This document shows, piece after piece, positions 27,344-36,538 of a stretch of DNA of 64,000 bases (its first letter is position 1; the number at the start of each line of letters is the position of its first letter). Origin of the DNA: Planctomyces sp. SH-PL62 (GTDB lineage Bacteria > Planctomycetota > Planctomycetia > Isosphaerales > Isosphaeraceae); NCBI RefSeq assembly GCF_001610895.1, contig NZ_CP011273.1, positions 4,588,001 through 4,652,000 on the forward strand, in the 5' to 3' direction. The notes below the pieces were generated by a model, which ran no database searches, had not been told where the DNA came from, and was given only the letters and a program-made list of their open reading frames with translations. The translations under genes were made by a program, and so were the position numbers.

Positions 27344-30300
27344 CTATTCCGCCACGCTCGTCGAGACCGGGGTGCGCGACCGGAAGACGTTCGCGTGAAC
27401 GCCGTGGACCAGATGCAAGTCGACGGATCGCGACGCCGCGTCGATCCTGCGGGCGTGCGTTCCGTCTCCCGCGGCGCTCTCGGCCGCGGCGCGGAAGAGC
27501 CGGGCGTACTGGACGATCATGTCCGTGTGGCTCGGCAGCGCGCGGAGGATCCACGAGGAAGCCTCGGCCATCGCCCGGCGCTTCGGTTCGTCGCGGGCCA
27601 ACGTCTCCAGATGCCTGGCCAGGCTCCGCGCGTCGCCCGGCTCGTAGAACAGCGCGTTGACGCCGCGTCGGACCTGCTCGGGAATCCCATAAACGGACGT
27701 CGTGACGATCGGCAGGCCGCGCCCCAACGCCTCCAGGACGACGTGCGGATAACTCTCCACCCGCGAAGTGCAGCAGAAGACGTCGGCCGCCTGCCAGTAC
27801 GGCGCGGTGGCCCCGGTCTCGTCGACGATGTGGAACCGCCCGCGACGATCGGCGTCGAGGCCGTCCGCGAGCCTCCGCAATTCCCGACTGTAATCGAGCG
27901 AGTCGCGCGCCCCGACGACGACGCAGCGGACCCGCGAGGCGTCGTCGGCCGCCATCGTTCGGAAGGCGTGAAGCAGATCGTGCTGCCCCTTGCGGTCGCA
28001 GACCGTCCCCAGGAGGAGCACGCAGACCTCGTCGGCCGCGAGGCCGAGCGCGGCGCGGGCCTGCTCGCGCGGCCAGCCCGCCAACTCGGCCTGGAAGCGC
28101 TCCACGTTCAGCGCGTAGCGGACGAGCCCGAAGTTGCGGCGGGTGTCCATGTCTTTCCAGACCTCGGCCGAGCTTCGCGCGGTGAACACCACGCGATAGG
28201 GGGACGGCATGCAGTCCAGGGCGATCCGCGCGATCTCGGTCGGGAACTGGTCGAAATACGTCTGCCAGGGCTCGCTCTCGTGAATGCTCCAGATGGACGG
28301 AACTCCCGCCTCACGCGCGGCGTCGACGGCCCAGAAGCCCTGGAGGGTATTGGCGTGCAGGACCTGACAGCCCTGCTCCACGATCAGGTCGACGGCCCTG
28401 CGCCGCGCCTCGGCGTAGCCGGCCTCGCCCCCGAACAGGCAGACCAGCGAGGGGTCGATGCGGACGGCGACGCCCGCCTTCTCGTACTCCTCGCGGAGCG
28501 GACCGTCCACCGGGCTTACGACGATCGGATCGGCGTGGCCGGAAGCTTTCAAGCCGGTGGTCAGCTCCAGCTCGAACCGCGACGCCCCTTCCCAGTTCAG
28601 GTTGTGCGAGACGGCGAGCACCCGGACGGGGCGGTCGACCGGCGCGACCGGCGCGACGGTGGGTTTGACCTCGAACGTCTCGCTCTGGGCGTCGTGATGG
28701 AGGCTGAAGTAGGGGTCGACGCGATGTCCGTGGATGCGTCGATAATTGGCCTCCTCGCGGGGATTGTCGCCGAACCCCCGCGTGGCCCCTTCGTAGTGGA
28801 ACAGTTCCGCCTCGGCGCAGAGGACGCTCCGTCGGCCGGCGTCGTGGAGCCGGTAGCCGTAGTCGGCGTCGTTGTAGGCCACGCCGAAATCGGTCTCGTT
28901 GAAGCCGTTCATCTCGCGGAACAGCTTGCGAGGCGTCAGCATGCAGGCGGCGGTGACCGCCAGGCAGTCCCGCGTGACGCGGGCGAGCCCCATCGCCCCG
29001 CCGTCCCACCACGGCAAGAGCTTGAACGCGTGCCCGGCAAGCCCCTCGTGCATCCCATGGACGATCCCCGCGTGCTGGATCCGACGGTCCTGATAGAGCA
29101 GCCTCGCCCCGACCGCCCCCACTCCCGGGAGCATCGCCCAGCCGACCATCTGGCTCAGCCAGCGCGGCTCGATGACCTCGACGTCGTTGTTGAGGAACAG
29201 GAGCAGTTCCTCCTGGACGCGCGCCACCGCCGCGTTGTGGATCGCCGCGTAATTGAAGACGCCGTCGACGTTCGGGATGTGCAGGACGGTGTGGGGGATC
29301 CGGGCCAGGTAGGCGAGCGTCTCGGGGTCGTCGCTCTCATTATCAATGATGTAGACGCGATAATTGCGATAGCTCGTCTTCTCCAACGACGTGAGCAAGG
29401 TCTGGAGAAGCTTTTTCTGGTTCCTGGTCGGGATCAGGATGGCGACCGAGGGCCCGTCGTCGGGCATCACGGGTCGGAAGACGCCGCAGCCGGCCGCGAC
29501 GGCCCAGTCCGGCTGCTCGACGCGACAGGGGACGCCGCGGCGGCCGAACGCCTCCTCGACGGCGCGCCGACCGGCCTCGAAGCTGTGCGGTTTCTCGTGG
29601 CCGCTCGCCGCCGTGGAGCCCGGCAGCACCCGCCAGTGATAGAGCATCTGGGGAATGTGCGCGATCCGTCGAGCCCGTTCCGAAGCCCGCAGCCAGAAGT
29701 CGTGGTCCTGCGAGCCCTCAAAGCCCAGACGCATCCCGCCGACCTGGCGGTAGAGGCTGGCGCGAACCGCCGTCAGGTGCCCCGTGTAGCAGAACGAGAG
29801 CAAAAGCTCGGGAGACCAGTCGGGCTTGAACTGGGGCGCGAACCGGCCGCCGTCCATGCCAAGCTTGTCGTCGTCGGTGTAGATCAGGTCCACGTCCCGC
29901 TCCCGATCCAGACGGATGGCCAGGTGCGTCAGCGCCTCGGGATGGAGGACGTCGTCATGGTCGAGCAGGACGAAGAACTCGCCGGTCGCGTGCTCTGCGG
30001 CCGTGTTGGTCGCGGCCGAGATGTTGCCGTTCGTCGCGCGACGGACCAGTCGCACTCGAGGATCGAGCGAGAGTCCGTCGGCCAGGTAAGCCGCCAGCGC
30101 GGGATCCGTGCTGGCGTCGTCGGCCAGGATCAATTCCCAGTGCTCGTACGATTGCGCCAGCACGCTGGCCACCGCCGCATCGAGCAGCGCGGGAGGCGTG
30201 TTATAGACGGGCACGAGGATCGAGAAGCTCGCGGGGCGCGGCAGCGTCTCGACCTGCTCGCGGAGGGCCTCAGCCCGGAAAGGCGAGGGTTCGTTGACTC

Positions 30301-30625
30301 GCCGCCAGGCGTCGTAGGCGTCGATCGGTTCCGAAGGCTGATGGTAGGCGCAGCCCGGCCCGCGGAAGACCCGCAGCGGGACCCATCGCCGGAGGTGATG
30401 CCGCACCTTGTTCTTAGCCTTCCGCACCGCCTTATTATAGGCGGCGCCCAGGCCGTCGGACCTCGCTACATGGACGAACCGCAGGGAGAGCCGCTTGAGC
30501 CTGGCCAGCCTCGCCCGCTGGACGGCCGCTTGCCGGACGATGTCCCGACGGAGCCTCCTTCGCAGGGCGGATTGGAGCGCCTGGCATGCGTTGATGACGC
30601 CCAGCGGTTCGGGCTCCACGATCAC
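27344..30625 (-). CDS. Multidomain glycosyltransferase (GT2-GT2-GT4), 1093 aa
   Basis: The start is placed at the GTG 30625, which overlaps the upstream gene stop as GTGA; further in-frame codons upstream lie within that gene and are low-complexity. A basic helical N-terminal region comes first. GT2 domain 1 (about 133-350) has SILVPVYN, LADDASTD and LLDHDDVL. GT2 domain 2 (about 395-640) has AILIPTRN, IIDNESDD and LFLNNDVEV. A GT4 domain (about 700-1060) has a Rossmann start VRVLAVSHNLNWEGA and the ESYPHVVLEALGRGLPIV donor-binding block. All should add sugars from nucleotide-sugar donors to a growing chain in the cytosol, as in rhamnan- or O-antigen-type synthesis. Substrates are unknown. 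Confidence 0.83.
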   Translation of the reverse strand: MIVEPEPLGVINACQALQSALRRRLRRDIVRQAAVQRARLARLKRLSLRFVHVARSDGLGAAYNKAVRKAKNKVRHHLRRWVPLRVFRGPGCAYHQPSEPIDAYDAWRRVNEPSPFRAEALREQVETLPRPASFSILVPVYNTPPALLDAAVASVLAQSYEHWELILADDASTDPALAAYLADGLSLDPRVRLVRRATNGNISAATNTAAEHATGEFFVLLDHDDVLHPEALTHLAIRLDRERDVDLIYTDDDKLGMDGGRFAPQFKPDWSPELLLSFCYTGHLTAVRASLYRQVGGMRLGFEGSQDHDFWLRASERARRIAHIPQMLYHWRVLPGSTAASGHEKPHSFEAGRRAVEEAFGRRGVPCRVEQPDWAVAAGCGVFRPVMPDDGPSVAILIPTRNQKKLLQTLLTSLEKTSYRNYRVYIIDNESDDPETLAYLARIPHTVLHIPNVDGVFNYAAIHNAAVARVQEELLLFLNNDVEVIEPRWLSQMVGWAMLPGVGAVGARLLYQDRRIQHAGIVHGMHEGLAGHAFKLLPWWDGGAMGLARVTRDCLAVTAACMLTPRKLFREMNGFNETDFGVAYNDADYGYRLHDAGRRSVLCAEAELFHYEGATRGFGDNPREEANYRRIHGHRVDPYFSLHHDAQSETFEVKPTVAPVAPVDRPVRVLAVSHNLNWEGASRFELELTTGLKASGHADPIVVSPVDGPLREEYEKAGVAVRIDPSLVCLFGGEAGYAEARRRAVDLIVEQGCQVLHANTLQGFWAVDAAREAGVPSIWSIHESEPWQTYFDQFPTEIARIALDCMPSPYRVVFTARSSAEVWKDMDTRRNFGLVRYALNVERFQAELAGWPREQARAALGLAADEVCVLLLGTVCDRKGQHDLLHAFRTMAADDASRVRCVVVGARDSLDYSRELRRLADGLDADRRGRFHIVDETGATAPYWQAADVFCCTSRVESYPHVVLEALGRGLPIVTTSVYGIPEQVRRGVNALFYEPGDARSLARHLETLARDEPKRRAMAEASSWILRALPSHTDMIVQYARLFRAAAESAAGDGTHARRIDAASRSVDLHLVHGVHANVFRSRTPVSTSVAE

Positions 30626-32787
30626 AGGGTGAGCCGCGATTGCGGGGATCGCGATCGGAGGCTCGGGCGCGGGGGCGGGGGCGGGGCGGGGGCGGGAGGC
30701 TCGATCGCGACGGGCGTCGCGGGCGGCTCGGGAGCGGGCTGGATCTCGGCGATCGGCGCCGGCGATTCGACCGCACCATCCGTGACCTCGGCCGCTTCGA
30801 GGATCTCGACGTGATCCTCGACCTCGACCTCCACGGTGGGCTCGATGGGGACCGCCGCCGTTGCGAGCGGTCGGGACCAATGCCCGATCGCCTCGCTGAG
30901 CGCGCGGCGGGCCTGGAGTGTTTTCGCGGAGGGGTCCAGGAGGACCTTTCGGTAGACCTCCAGCGTCTCGCTCGCGGTCTTCTCCCAGGAGAGGAATCGC
31001 GCCCGTTTCAGCCCCTTCTCGCGGAGTTCACGCCCGAGATCCGGGTCGGCCGCCATTCGCTGCATCGCCCGCGCCAGGTGGACCGGAGAGAGCCCCTCGG
31101 CGTAGAGGACGCAGTCGCCGCAGACCTCGGGGACGGACGAGAACGGCATCGCGACGACCGGCACCCCGGCCGCCATCGCTTCCAGGGGGGGGAGGCCGAA
31201 GCCCTCATACAACGACGGGAAGACGAGCGCTTGCGTGTTCTGGTAGAGCGCCCGCAATTCCTGGTGGCTCACCGCACCCAGGAACCGGACGCCCGCACGG
31301 CTCGGGTAATCCGACTCGGATCGCGGGGCTCGTCCGGCGAGCGCGAGCGCGGGGGGTTCGCCGTCGGTCCACCACTCCCGGAACATGGCGTAGGCCTCCA
31401 GCAGGCCCGGCAGGTTCTTGTGTGGGTAATCCGACGCGAGGCTCAACAGGTAACGGGGAGGAAGGTCGAAGTTCTCGAGGATCGTCGCGGTCTCGTCCTC
31501 GTCGACCGGGGAGGCGAAGGCGTCCAGGTCCACGCCGAGGAAGACGGGATGGATGACGCTCGGGTCCAGCCCGAACTCCGCCTCGACCTCGCGAGCGGTG
31601 TTCTCCGAGTAGGTCAGGACCGCCTGCGCGGCCGGCAGCGTCAGCCGGCTCGTCTGCTGATAGGCATTGTACTCGGCCTCGTTCGGGAAGACGTGGGCCA
31701 TGCGATAGGCGATCAGATCTTGATACGTGAGGACGACGTGGGCCCGGGATTCGAAGAGCAGCCGGGCGTGGGACCGATCGAAGATCTGCGCGGGCTTGTG
31801 GAGGATCGCCGCGTCGTCGGCCCAATCCTCGGGCGAGACCAGCCTTCCCTCGACGCCGTCGGCCTGGAGGGGGTGCGCGGCGAGGAGGGTCAGCTCGACC
31901 TCGGGCCTCGCCGCGAGCGCCTTGCCCAGGTTCACCGCGTACATCTTCGTGCCGTTCATCTCCAGGGGGAGATGACGGAGGTCGAGCGCGACCTTGATCC
32001 GCTTCGAAAACTGGTAGTCGACCGCGTGGGCCGCGATCGAGCCGTCGAGCGTCCCGGCGTGGCGATCCACCTGCCCCTTCATGTAGATATGGCGGTCTTC
32101 CAGCGTCTCCGGGCCGGCGGGCTCCGAGCCATCTCCCGACTCGACCGTCTCGGGAGGATCGGCGAGGACCAGGGAGCCTCCCGCGCGTTTGGCGAAGAAG
32201 CCCAGAGATCCCGCCCGCATCAGCCAGTCGTCCACCGCCGCGCGAGGGGAGCCGAGCGAGTCGTCGAGGAGCCCCACGGCGTCGAGGACGTCCCCTCGAA
32301 GGTAGTTGCAGAGCCGGCCCGCACGCGCCGCGAAGAGGGTCTCCGGCAGGTTTGCGATCGCCCGTCTCACGCCTTCTTCGTCAAGCCCCGCATTCGCGTC
32401 GAAGCCGTCGCCGTGGCTGATCGGGGTCGCCAGGGCGACACGTTCCTCGGAGTGGGCCGCCGCGGCGAGGGGCTCGATCCATCCGGGAGTCGGCAGCGCG
32501 TCGGGGGCGAGAAGGATGGCGTCGCCGTCGCGCTCGGCCAGGCCGCGATTGGCGTAGTCCACCCAGGCCAGGCCGCGCGGGCACCGCACGGTCTGGAGCC
32601 TCGGGTCGGCCGCCGCCAGCTCGGCCAACCCCTGAGCGAGGACGCGGTCGGCGCAACCGTCCTCGACGACCATCAGGCGGCGGAGCGCGGGCCCGCTGCA
32701 CTCCAGGATCGTTCGCAGCCGGGCCAGGATCGCGGGGCCGCCGAGCGTGACGGGCACGATGACATCGGCGAATCGAACCTGGGCCAT
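30622..32787 (-). CDS. Glycosyltransferase: GT2-like N-terminus plus GT4 C-terminus
   Basis: 721 aa, ATG with GGAGGAAG upstream. Residues about 5-170 resemble a GT2 nucleotide-sugar fold (DVIVPVTLGG, VVEDGCADR), but the usual DxD is not obvious (LLAPDALPTP). The GT4 domain (about 260-630) is complete, with HKNLPGLLEAY and the FPSLYEGFGLPPLEAMAAGVPVVA donor-site block. The last 60 residues are a Pro/Glu/Ala-rich tail. First gene of the minus-strand operon that continues into the GT2-GT2-GT4 gene (4-nt overlap) and the methyltransferase. The GT2-like part may have lost activity. Confidence 0.82.
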   Translation of the reverse strand: MAQVRFADVIVPVTLGGPAILARLRTILECSGPALRRLMVVEDGCADRVLAQGLAELAAADPRLQTVRCPRGLAWVDYANRGLAERDGDAILLAPDALPTPGWIEPLAAAAHSEERVALATPISHGDGFDANAGLDEEGVRRAIANLPETLFAARAGRLCNYLRGDVLDAVGLLDDSLGSPRAAVDDWLMRAGSLGFFAKRAGGSLVLADPPETVESGDGSEPAGPETLEDRHIYMKGQVDRHAGTLDGSIAAHAVDYQFSKRIKVALDLRHLPLEMNGTKMYAVNLGKALAARPEVELTLLAAHPLQADGVEGRLVSPEDWADDAAILHKPAQIFDRSHARLLFESRAHVVLTYQDLIAYRMAHVFPNEAEYNAYQQTSRLTLPAAQAVLTYSENTAREVEAEFGLDPSVIHPVFLGVDLDAFASPVDEDETATILENFDLPPRYLLSLASDYPHKNLPGLLEAYAMFREWWTDGEPPALALAGRAPRSESDYPSRAGVRFLGAVSHQELRALYQNTQALVFPSLYEGFGLPPLEAMAAGVPVVAMPFSSVPEVCGDCVLYAEGLSPVHLARAMQRMAADPDLGRELREKGLKRARFLSWEKTASETLEVYRKVLLDPSAKTLQARRALSEAIGHWSRPLATAAVPIEPTVEVEVEDHVEILEAAEVTDGAVESPAPIAEIQPAPEPPATPVAIEPPAPAPPPPPRPSLRSRSPQSRLTL

Positions 32788-33070
32788 GTCTTCCTCCGAA
32801 TAGGATCGCTGGATTCAGCTCGGCGACGACGCTCGCTCGTCGGACCGCGGGCGCCTGCCGCGAGGCGCGGACGGGGGAGGTGTACCCCGATCCGACGGGG
32901 AGGTCAAGGCAGGTCGGCGGGCGCTCGGCCCGGTCGAGACTCGCCTTGCTCGATCTCGGTCCCCGGCTATAATCCCGCGCCAAAACCGCCCTTAATCCGT
33001 CACGCGTCGGGCCAGGGCGTCCATCACTTCCTCGGTCATCCACCGATCTCGAGAAAGGTAGTGAGCCCGC

Positions 33071-34813
33071 ATGGCGAACCTGAATGCGTCCCCGCCCCGC
33101 AAGGGCCTGCTCGGCGTCCTCTTCCCGCGGACGTCCCCCGTCGCCCTGGCAGGCGAGGGGGCGGGCAAGGCGGCGAACGTTCAAGCGATGGAGATGGAGA
33201 TCTCCTGGCTGAAGATGCAGCTCGCCCAGTTCCAGAAGGAACAGTCCCAGTTCGAGGGGCCCGACCCCTACTTCCTGGGCACCGAACACCTCTCCGGCAT
33301 CATCCCGCCGATCCCGGGCGCAGGCGTCCGGGCCACCGCCGGCTCCCCTTCGATGGCCGGCTACATCCTCAGCGCGGACGCCTGGCAGATCCTCATCAGC
33401 AAGTTCCTGAAGCCGAATTCGCAGCTCCTGGACATCGGCTGCGGCAGCGGCAAAATGGCTCGCAACCTGGCGTACCACCCGCACGTGCGGAAGTACATCG
33501 GGTTCGACGTCCTCAAGGACAGCGTCGATTTCTGCAACCAGGTCCTCGTCCCCCGCATCGGGCCGAAGTTCGAGTTCCACCACCTCGACGTCGTCTCCTG
33601 CTACAACCCGCAGGGCGCGATCAAGCCCACCGAGGTCGCCTTCCCGGCGAAGGACGGCTCCGTCGACCTCGCCTGGGGCTGCTCGCTGTTCACCCACCTG
33701 CTCGAACCCGACGCGCGGCACTACCTCCGCGAAGTGCGGCGGGTCCTGGCCCCGGCCGGCATGTTCCTGCCGACGATCCACACCAACCCGGCGCCGGGGA
33801 CGCGGTATTCCGGCGACGAGGTCAAGATCGACGTCGACGTCGACTACTTCGTCGAGATGTGCGACGAGGCCGGCCTGACGCTCGCCGTCAAGCTCGGCGA
33901 GGTCCTCGGCCAGTACGCCATGCTGTTCAAGGTCAAGCCCGGCAGCTCCACGCCGACGATCGTGAACGTGGGCGGGGCCAAGACCGAGACCGAGGTCGCC
34001 GAGGCCTCCAAGCCGAAGACCGGCGGCGTCCCCGTCCCTCCCAACAACGGCGCGCTCACCGAGGAGATGCTCCGGCTCAACGAGCAATGGGCCGAGAAGG
34101 AGCACGTCACTCCGTCCGTCCACCCCGGCGACTTCATCTTCTGGTTCGTGGCCACCCACCCGGAGATGTCGCTCGAAGACGCGACGAAGTACTACTTCGA
34201 GGACGGCGCCCGCTCGGCGGCCAAGCTCGACGGCCACCTGACCCGGCTGTTCGGCGAGGACAAGAAGCCGATCAAGCTCCTGGAATTCGCCTCGGGCTAC
34301 GGATGCGTCTCGCGGCACCTCAAGAAGAACCCCCGGTTCGACCTGACCAGTTGCGACATCCACCCGGAAGCCATCGACTTCCTGACGAACCAGATCGGCG
34401 TCGACGCGCTCCAGTCGGCGCACACGCCTGAAGGCTTCGCGACGCCGAAGAAGTACGACGCGATCTTCTGCCTGTCGTTCTTCTCGCACATGCCCAAGGC
34501 GACGTTCGGGCGCTGGATCAAGGCGCTCTACGACTCGCTGGAAGTCGGCGGCTACCTCCTCTTCACGACCCACGGCGTCAAGAGCTGCCAGGGCCTCCAG
34601 ATCACGGTCGACGACGCCGACGAGGAAGGCTTCTGGTTCCAGGCCCGCAGCGAGCAGCACGACCTCGACGCCGCCGAGTACGGCCTGACCCTCAGCCTCC
34701 CACAATACGTCGTCCCGACCGTCCACAAGGCGGTCGGCGCCCCGATCGCCGACTACAAGCAGGCCGAGTGGTGGTTCCACCAGGATCTCTGGATCGTCAA
34801 GAAGAATCGTTGA
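33071..34813 (+). CDS. Two-domain SAM-dependent methyltransferase, 580 aa
   Basis: Two separate SAM-binding sites are visible: LLDIGCGSGKMARNL (about 118-132) with FDVLKDSVDF downstream, and LLEFASGYGCVSRHL (about 403-417) with CDIHPEAIDF downstream. Each is followed by its own Methyltransf_11/25-type core. The N-terminal 40-60 residues include a short helical/coiled-coil stretch (AMEMEISWLKMQLAQFQKEQ, 40-59). Residues about 296-320 form a linker rich in Lys, Glu and Val. Divergent from the glycosyltransferase operon, it probably modifies a glycan or its carrier. Whether both sites are active is unknown. A terminator follows. Confidence 0.82.
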   Translation: MANLNASPPRKGLLGVLFPRTSPVALAGEGAGKAANVQAMEMEISWLKMQLAQFQKEQSQFEGPDPYFLGTEHLSGIIPPIPGAGVRATAGSPSMAGYILSADAWQILISKFLKPNSQLLDIGCGSGKMARNLAYHPHVRKYIGFDVLKDSVDFCNQVLVPRIGPKFEFHHLDVVSCYNPQGAIKPTEVAFPAKDGSVDLAWGCSLFTHLLEPDARHYLREVRRVLAPAGMFLPTIHTNPAPGTRYSGDEVKIDVDVDYFVEMCDEAGLTLAVKLGEVLGQYAMLFKVKPGSSTPTIVNVGGAKTETEVAEASKPKTGGVPVPPNNGALTEEMLRLNEQWAEKEHVTPSVHPGDFIFWFVATHPEMSLEDATKYYFEDGARSAAKLDGHLTRLFGEDKKPIKLLEFASGYGCVSRHLKKNPRFDLTSCDIHPEAIDFLTNQIGVDALQSAHTPEGFATPKKYDAIFCLSFFSHMPKATFGRWIKALYDSLEVGGYLLFTTHGVKSCQGLQITVDDADEEGFWFQARSEQHDLDAAEYGLTLSLPQYVVPTVHKAVGAPIADYKQAEWWFHQDLWIVKKNR

Positions 34814-34842
34814 TCCGACTCACATCCTGATGAATCCACGAG

Positions 34843-34869
34843 AACCCCGGTCGATCATCGGCCGGGGTT
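34843..34869 (+). terminator. Terminator of the two-domain methyltransferase gene
   Basis: AACCCCGG (34843-34850) pairs with CCGGGGTT (34862-34869). Inner bases CGAT and ATCG extend the stem, and the plus strand continues TCGCTTTG. It starts 30 nt after the stop. It also covers the ancestral 3' end of the opposing DUF1559-like gene. Confidence 0.65.
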
Positions 34870-34880
34870 TCGCTTTGCGC

Positions 34881-34884
34881 CTAG
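34881..34884. repeat. Target-site duplication, left copy (CTAG)
   Basis: CTAG directly abuts the left inverted repeat and is matched by CTAG at 35784-35787. Confidence 0.85.
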
Positions 34885-34902
34885 GTTCTGTCTGACGGCT
34901 CG
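34885..34902. repeat. Left terminal inverted repeat of the IS
   Basis: GTTCTGTCTGACGGCTCG, an exact inverse of 35766-35783 over 18 bp. Confidence 0.92.
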
Positions 34903-35765
34903 AGGAGTCGGAAGCAACGGCGGATCATGGCGAGCTTCACCATCGCCAGGAAATTGACCGCCAGCTTCTCGAACCGGGTCGCCAGGCGGCGGTTCTCCTT
35001 CAGCCAGAGGATGCACCGCTCGACGATGTTGCGGCGGCGGTAGGCCTCGGCGTCGAACCTCGGGTTTCTCCGCTGATCCTTGCGAGTGGGGATCACGGCC
35101 CTGATGCCCCGACGTCGCAGATAGCGGCGGATACGCCGCTAGCTGTAGCCCTTGTCGCCGGCCAGGCGTCGAGGCCTGCGACGCGGCCGGCCTCGACCGG
35201 GACGCTTGATCCGCACCGCCTCCAGGGCCGGCTCCAGGGACTTCGACTCGTGGGCCTGGCCCGCCGTGACGACGGCGGAGAGCGGCACGCCGCCGGAGTC
35301 GACGACCAGGTGCAGCTTCGTCCCGAAGCCGCCCCGCGAGCGGCCGAGGGCGTGGTCGACGGGCTCGGCCGTCCCCCTTTTCCCCCCCGGCCCCGGCGGC
35401 CGCGCGGCTGGCCCGGATGGACGTCCCGTCGATGCACCAGAGGTCGAAGTCGATCCTTCCCGAGGCGTCAAGCCGCAGGTGGAGCCGCTCCAGGATGCGG
35501 TCGATCGTCCCATCGCGAGCCCAGCGGTTGAAGCGGTCGTAGACGCTCTTCCACTTGCCGTAACGTTCGGGCAGCTCCCGCCACTGGGCCCCTGTGTGCA
35601 GGATCCACAGGACCCCGTCGAGCGTGGAGCGGTGGTCGTTCCACCGACCGCCCGGTCTGCCCGCCGGAGGGAGCAGGTCGGCGATCAGGGCGAATTCGTC
35701 GTCCTTCAGCTCGTAGCGTCGCGACATCCCGGCCTCCCTGGTGAAGCCGCCATCGTAACCCTTTA

Positions 35766-35783
35766 CGAGCCGTCAGACAGAAC
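35766..35783. repeat. Right terminal inverted repeat of the IS
   Basis: CGAGCCGTCAGACAGAAC, an exact inverse of the left end. On the minus strand it supplies the residues GSV and the TGA stop (35773-35775) that now end the DUF1559-like gene. Confidence 0.92.
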
Positions 35784-36438
35784 CTAGCACCGCCCTCGCC
35801 CCGGCCCAGTTCGCGAGGATCTCCTCGCGAGACAGCCGGCCGGAACTCCCGTCCGAGAACGCGACGGCGAATCCGCCCGGATCGTGGGGGGCGGCGAACG
35901 CCGCGATTTCGGCCGGCGTCACGTCGCGAGGTTCGGTCCAGAAGATCTTCGGATCCGCCACCTCGACGAGGACGATCCACGGTCCCCCCGGGCCGACTCG
36001 GCCTGTGAGATCGAGCGAGCAAAGGTCGCCGTCGACGACCGCGGCGACGTTCGCGTGGCGCGCCGGGGCGGCCTGGGTGTTCAGGCACACCATGTCGTTG
36101 GGAGCGACGACGGCCGCCTTGAGATTCGCCGGGTGGTCCCAGGGGAGCCCGAAGTCGTACGGGACGGCGAACGCGTCGGGGAATTGCGACGCGCAAAGGA
36201 TGGCCCGCCAACTGTGCATCGATCGGCCGCCCGCATCGAGCTGGACAGCCGGCGGATTCCGCCCGGTCGCGTCGCGATAGTTTCGCAGGCCCAGGTGGAG
36301 CCGGAACGGGTTGTTGCCGCATTGCGAGGCGCGGGCGGCCGTCCTCGCACGCCCTGCGGCGGTGAGAAAGGCCGAGACGCCCGCCGCGACGACGACCATC
36401 AGCGCCAGATGCGTGAGCCTGAATTGGAACGGTCGCAT
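35773..36438 (-). CDS. DUF1559-like (pseudopilin-type) protein with IS-altered C-terminus
   Basis: 221 aa, ATG with GGGGAGGCG upstream. A hydrophobic N-terminal helix (about 9-27) is followed by AGRARTAARASQCGNN (28-43), NYRDATGRNPP, SWRAIL and LPWDHPANL, the ordered blocks of DUF1559, a large planctomycete family of envelope proteins with pilin-like N-termini. The canonical GFTLxE cleavage motif is replaced by FRLTHL, so processing is doubtful. The protein is shorter than most members. Its 3' end runs into the IS: codons after AVL now come from the element. Without the IS, the ending would be GAKRNPGR with a TGA at 34855-34857. Confidence 0.72.
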   Translation of the reverse strand: MRPFQFRLTHLALMVVVAAGVSAFLTAAGRARTAARASQCGNNPFRLHLGLRNYRDATGRNPPAVQLDAGGRSMHSWRAILCASQFPDAFAVPYDFGLPWDHPANLKAAVVAPNDMVCLNTQAAPARHANVAAVVDGDLCSLDLTGRVGPGGPWIVLVEVADPKIFWTEPRDVTPAEIAAFAAPHDPGGFAVAFSDGSSGRLSREEILANWAGARAVLGSV

Positions 36439-36538
36439 GACGCCTCCCCGAATGCGCCTTATCGGCCGTATCCAGTCTAGCGGCGTCCTCGATGAAGATG
36501 AATCGGCGTCAGCATGATCGACCGATTTCGTCGGGAAG

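Larger units (their letters stand above)
34881..35727 (-). pseudogene. IS5-family transposase, two frames plus an amber stop
   Basis: The first frame starts at the ATG 35727 (MSRRYELKDDEFALIADLLPP) and carries the first catalytic Asp in CIDGTSIRAS. Within the C7/T4 run at 35378-35388 (G7/A4 on the coding strand) the reading must change frame to reach GFGTKLHLVVD, LAGDKGYS (second Asp) and RRRNIVERCILWLKENRR (catalytic Glu). Such a shift is known in IS5/IS427-group elements. In addition, a TAG at 35139-35141 replaces the expected serine codon after GDKGYS, so the enzyme is cut before its Glu. The natural stop TAG at 34881-34883 is supplied by the duplicated target CTAG. Confidence 0.82.
34885..35783 (-). 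mobile_element. IS5-family (IS427-group-like) insertion sequence, 899 bp
   Basis: The element is bounded by perfect 18-bp inverted repeats and flanked by CTAG on both sides. Size, end sequence, CTAG target and a two-frame DDE transposase fit the IS427 group of IS5. Intact ends with perfect target copies indicate recent insertion. It lies between the methyltransferase gene and the DUF1559-like gene, and replaced the last codons of the latter. Confidence 0.88.
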
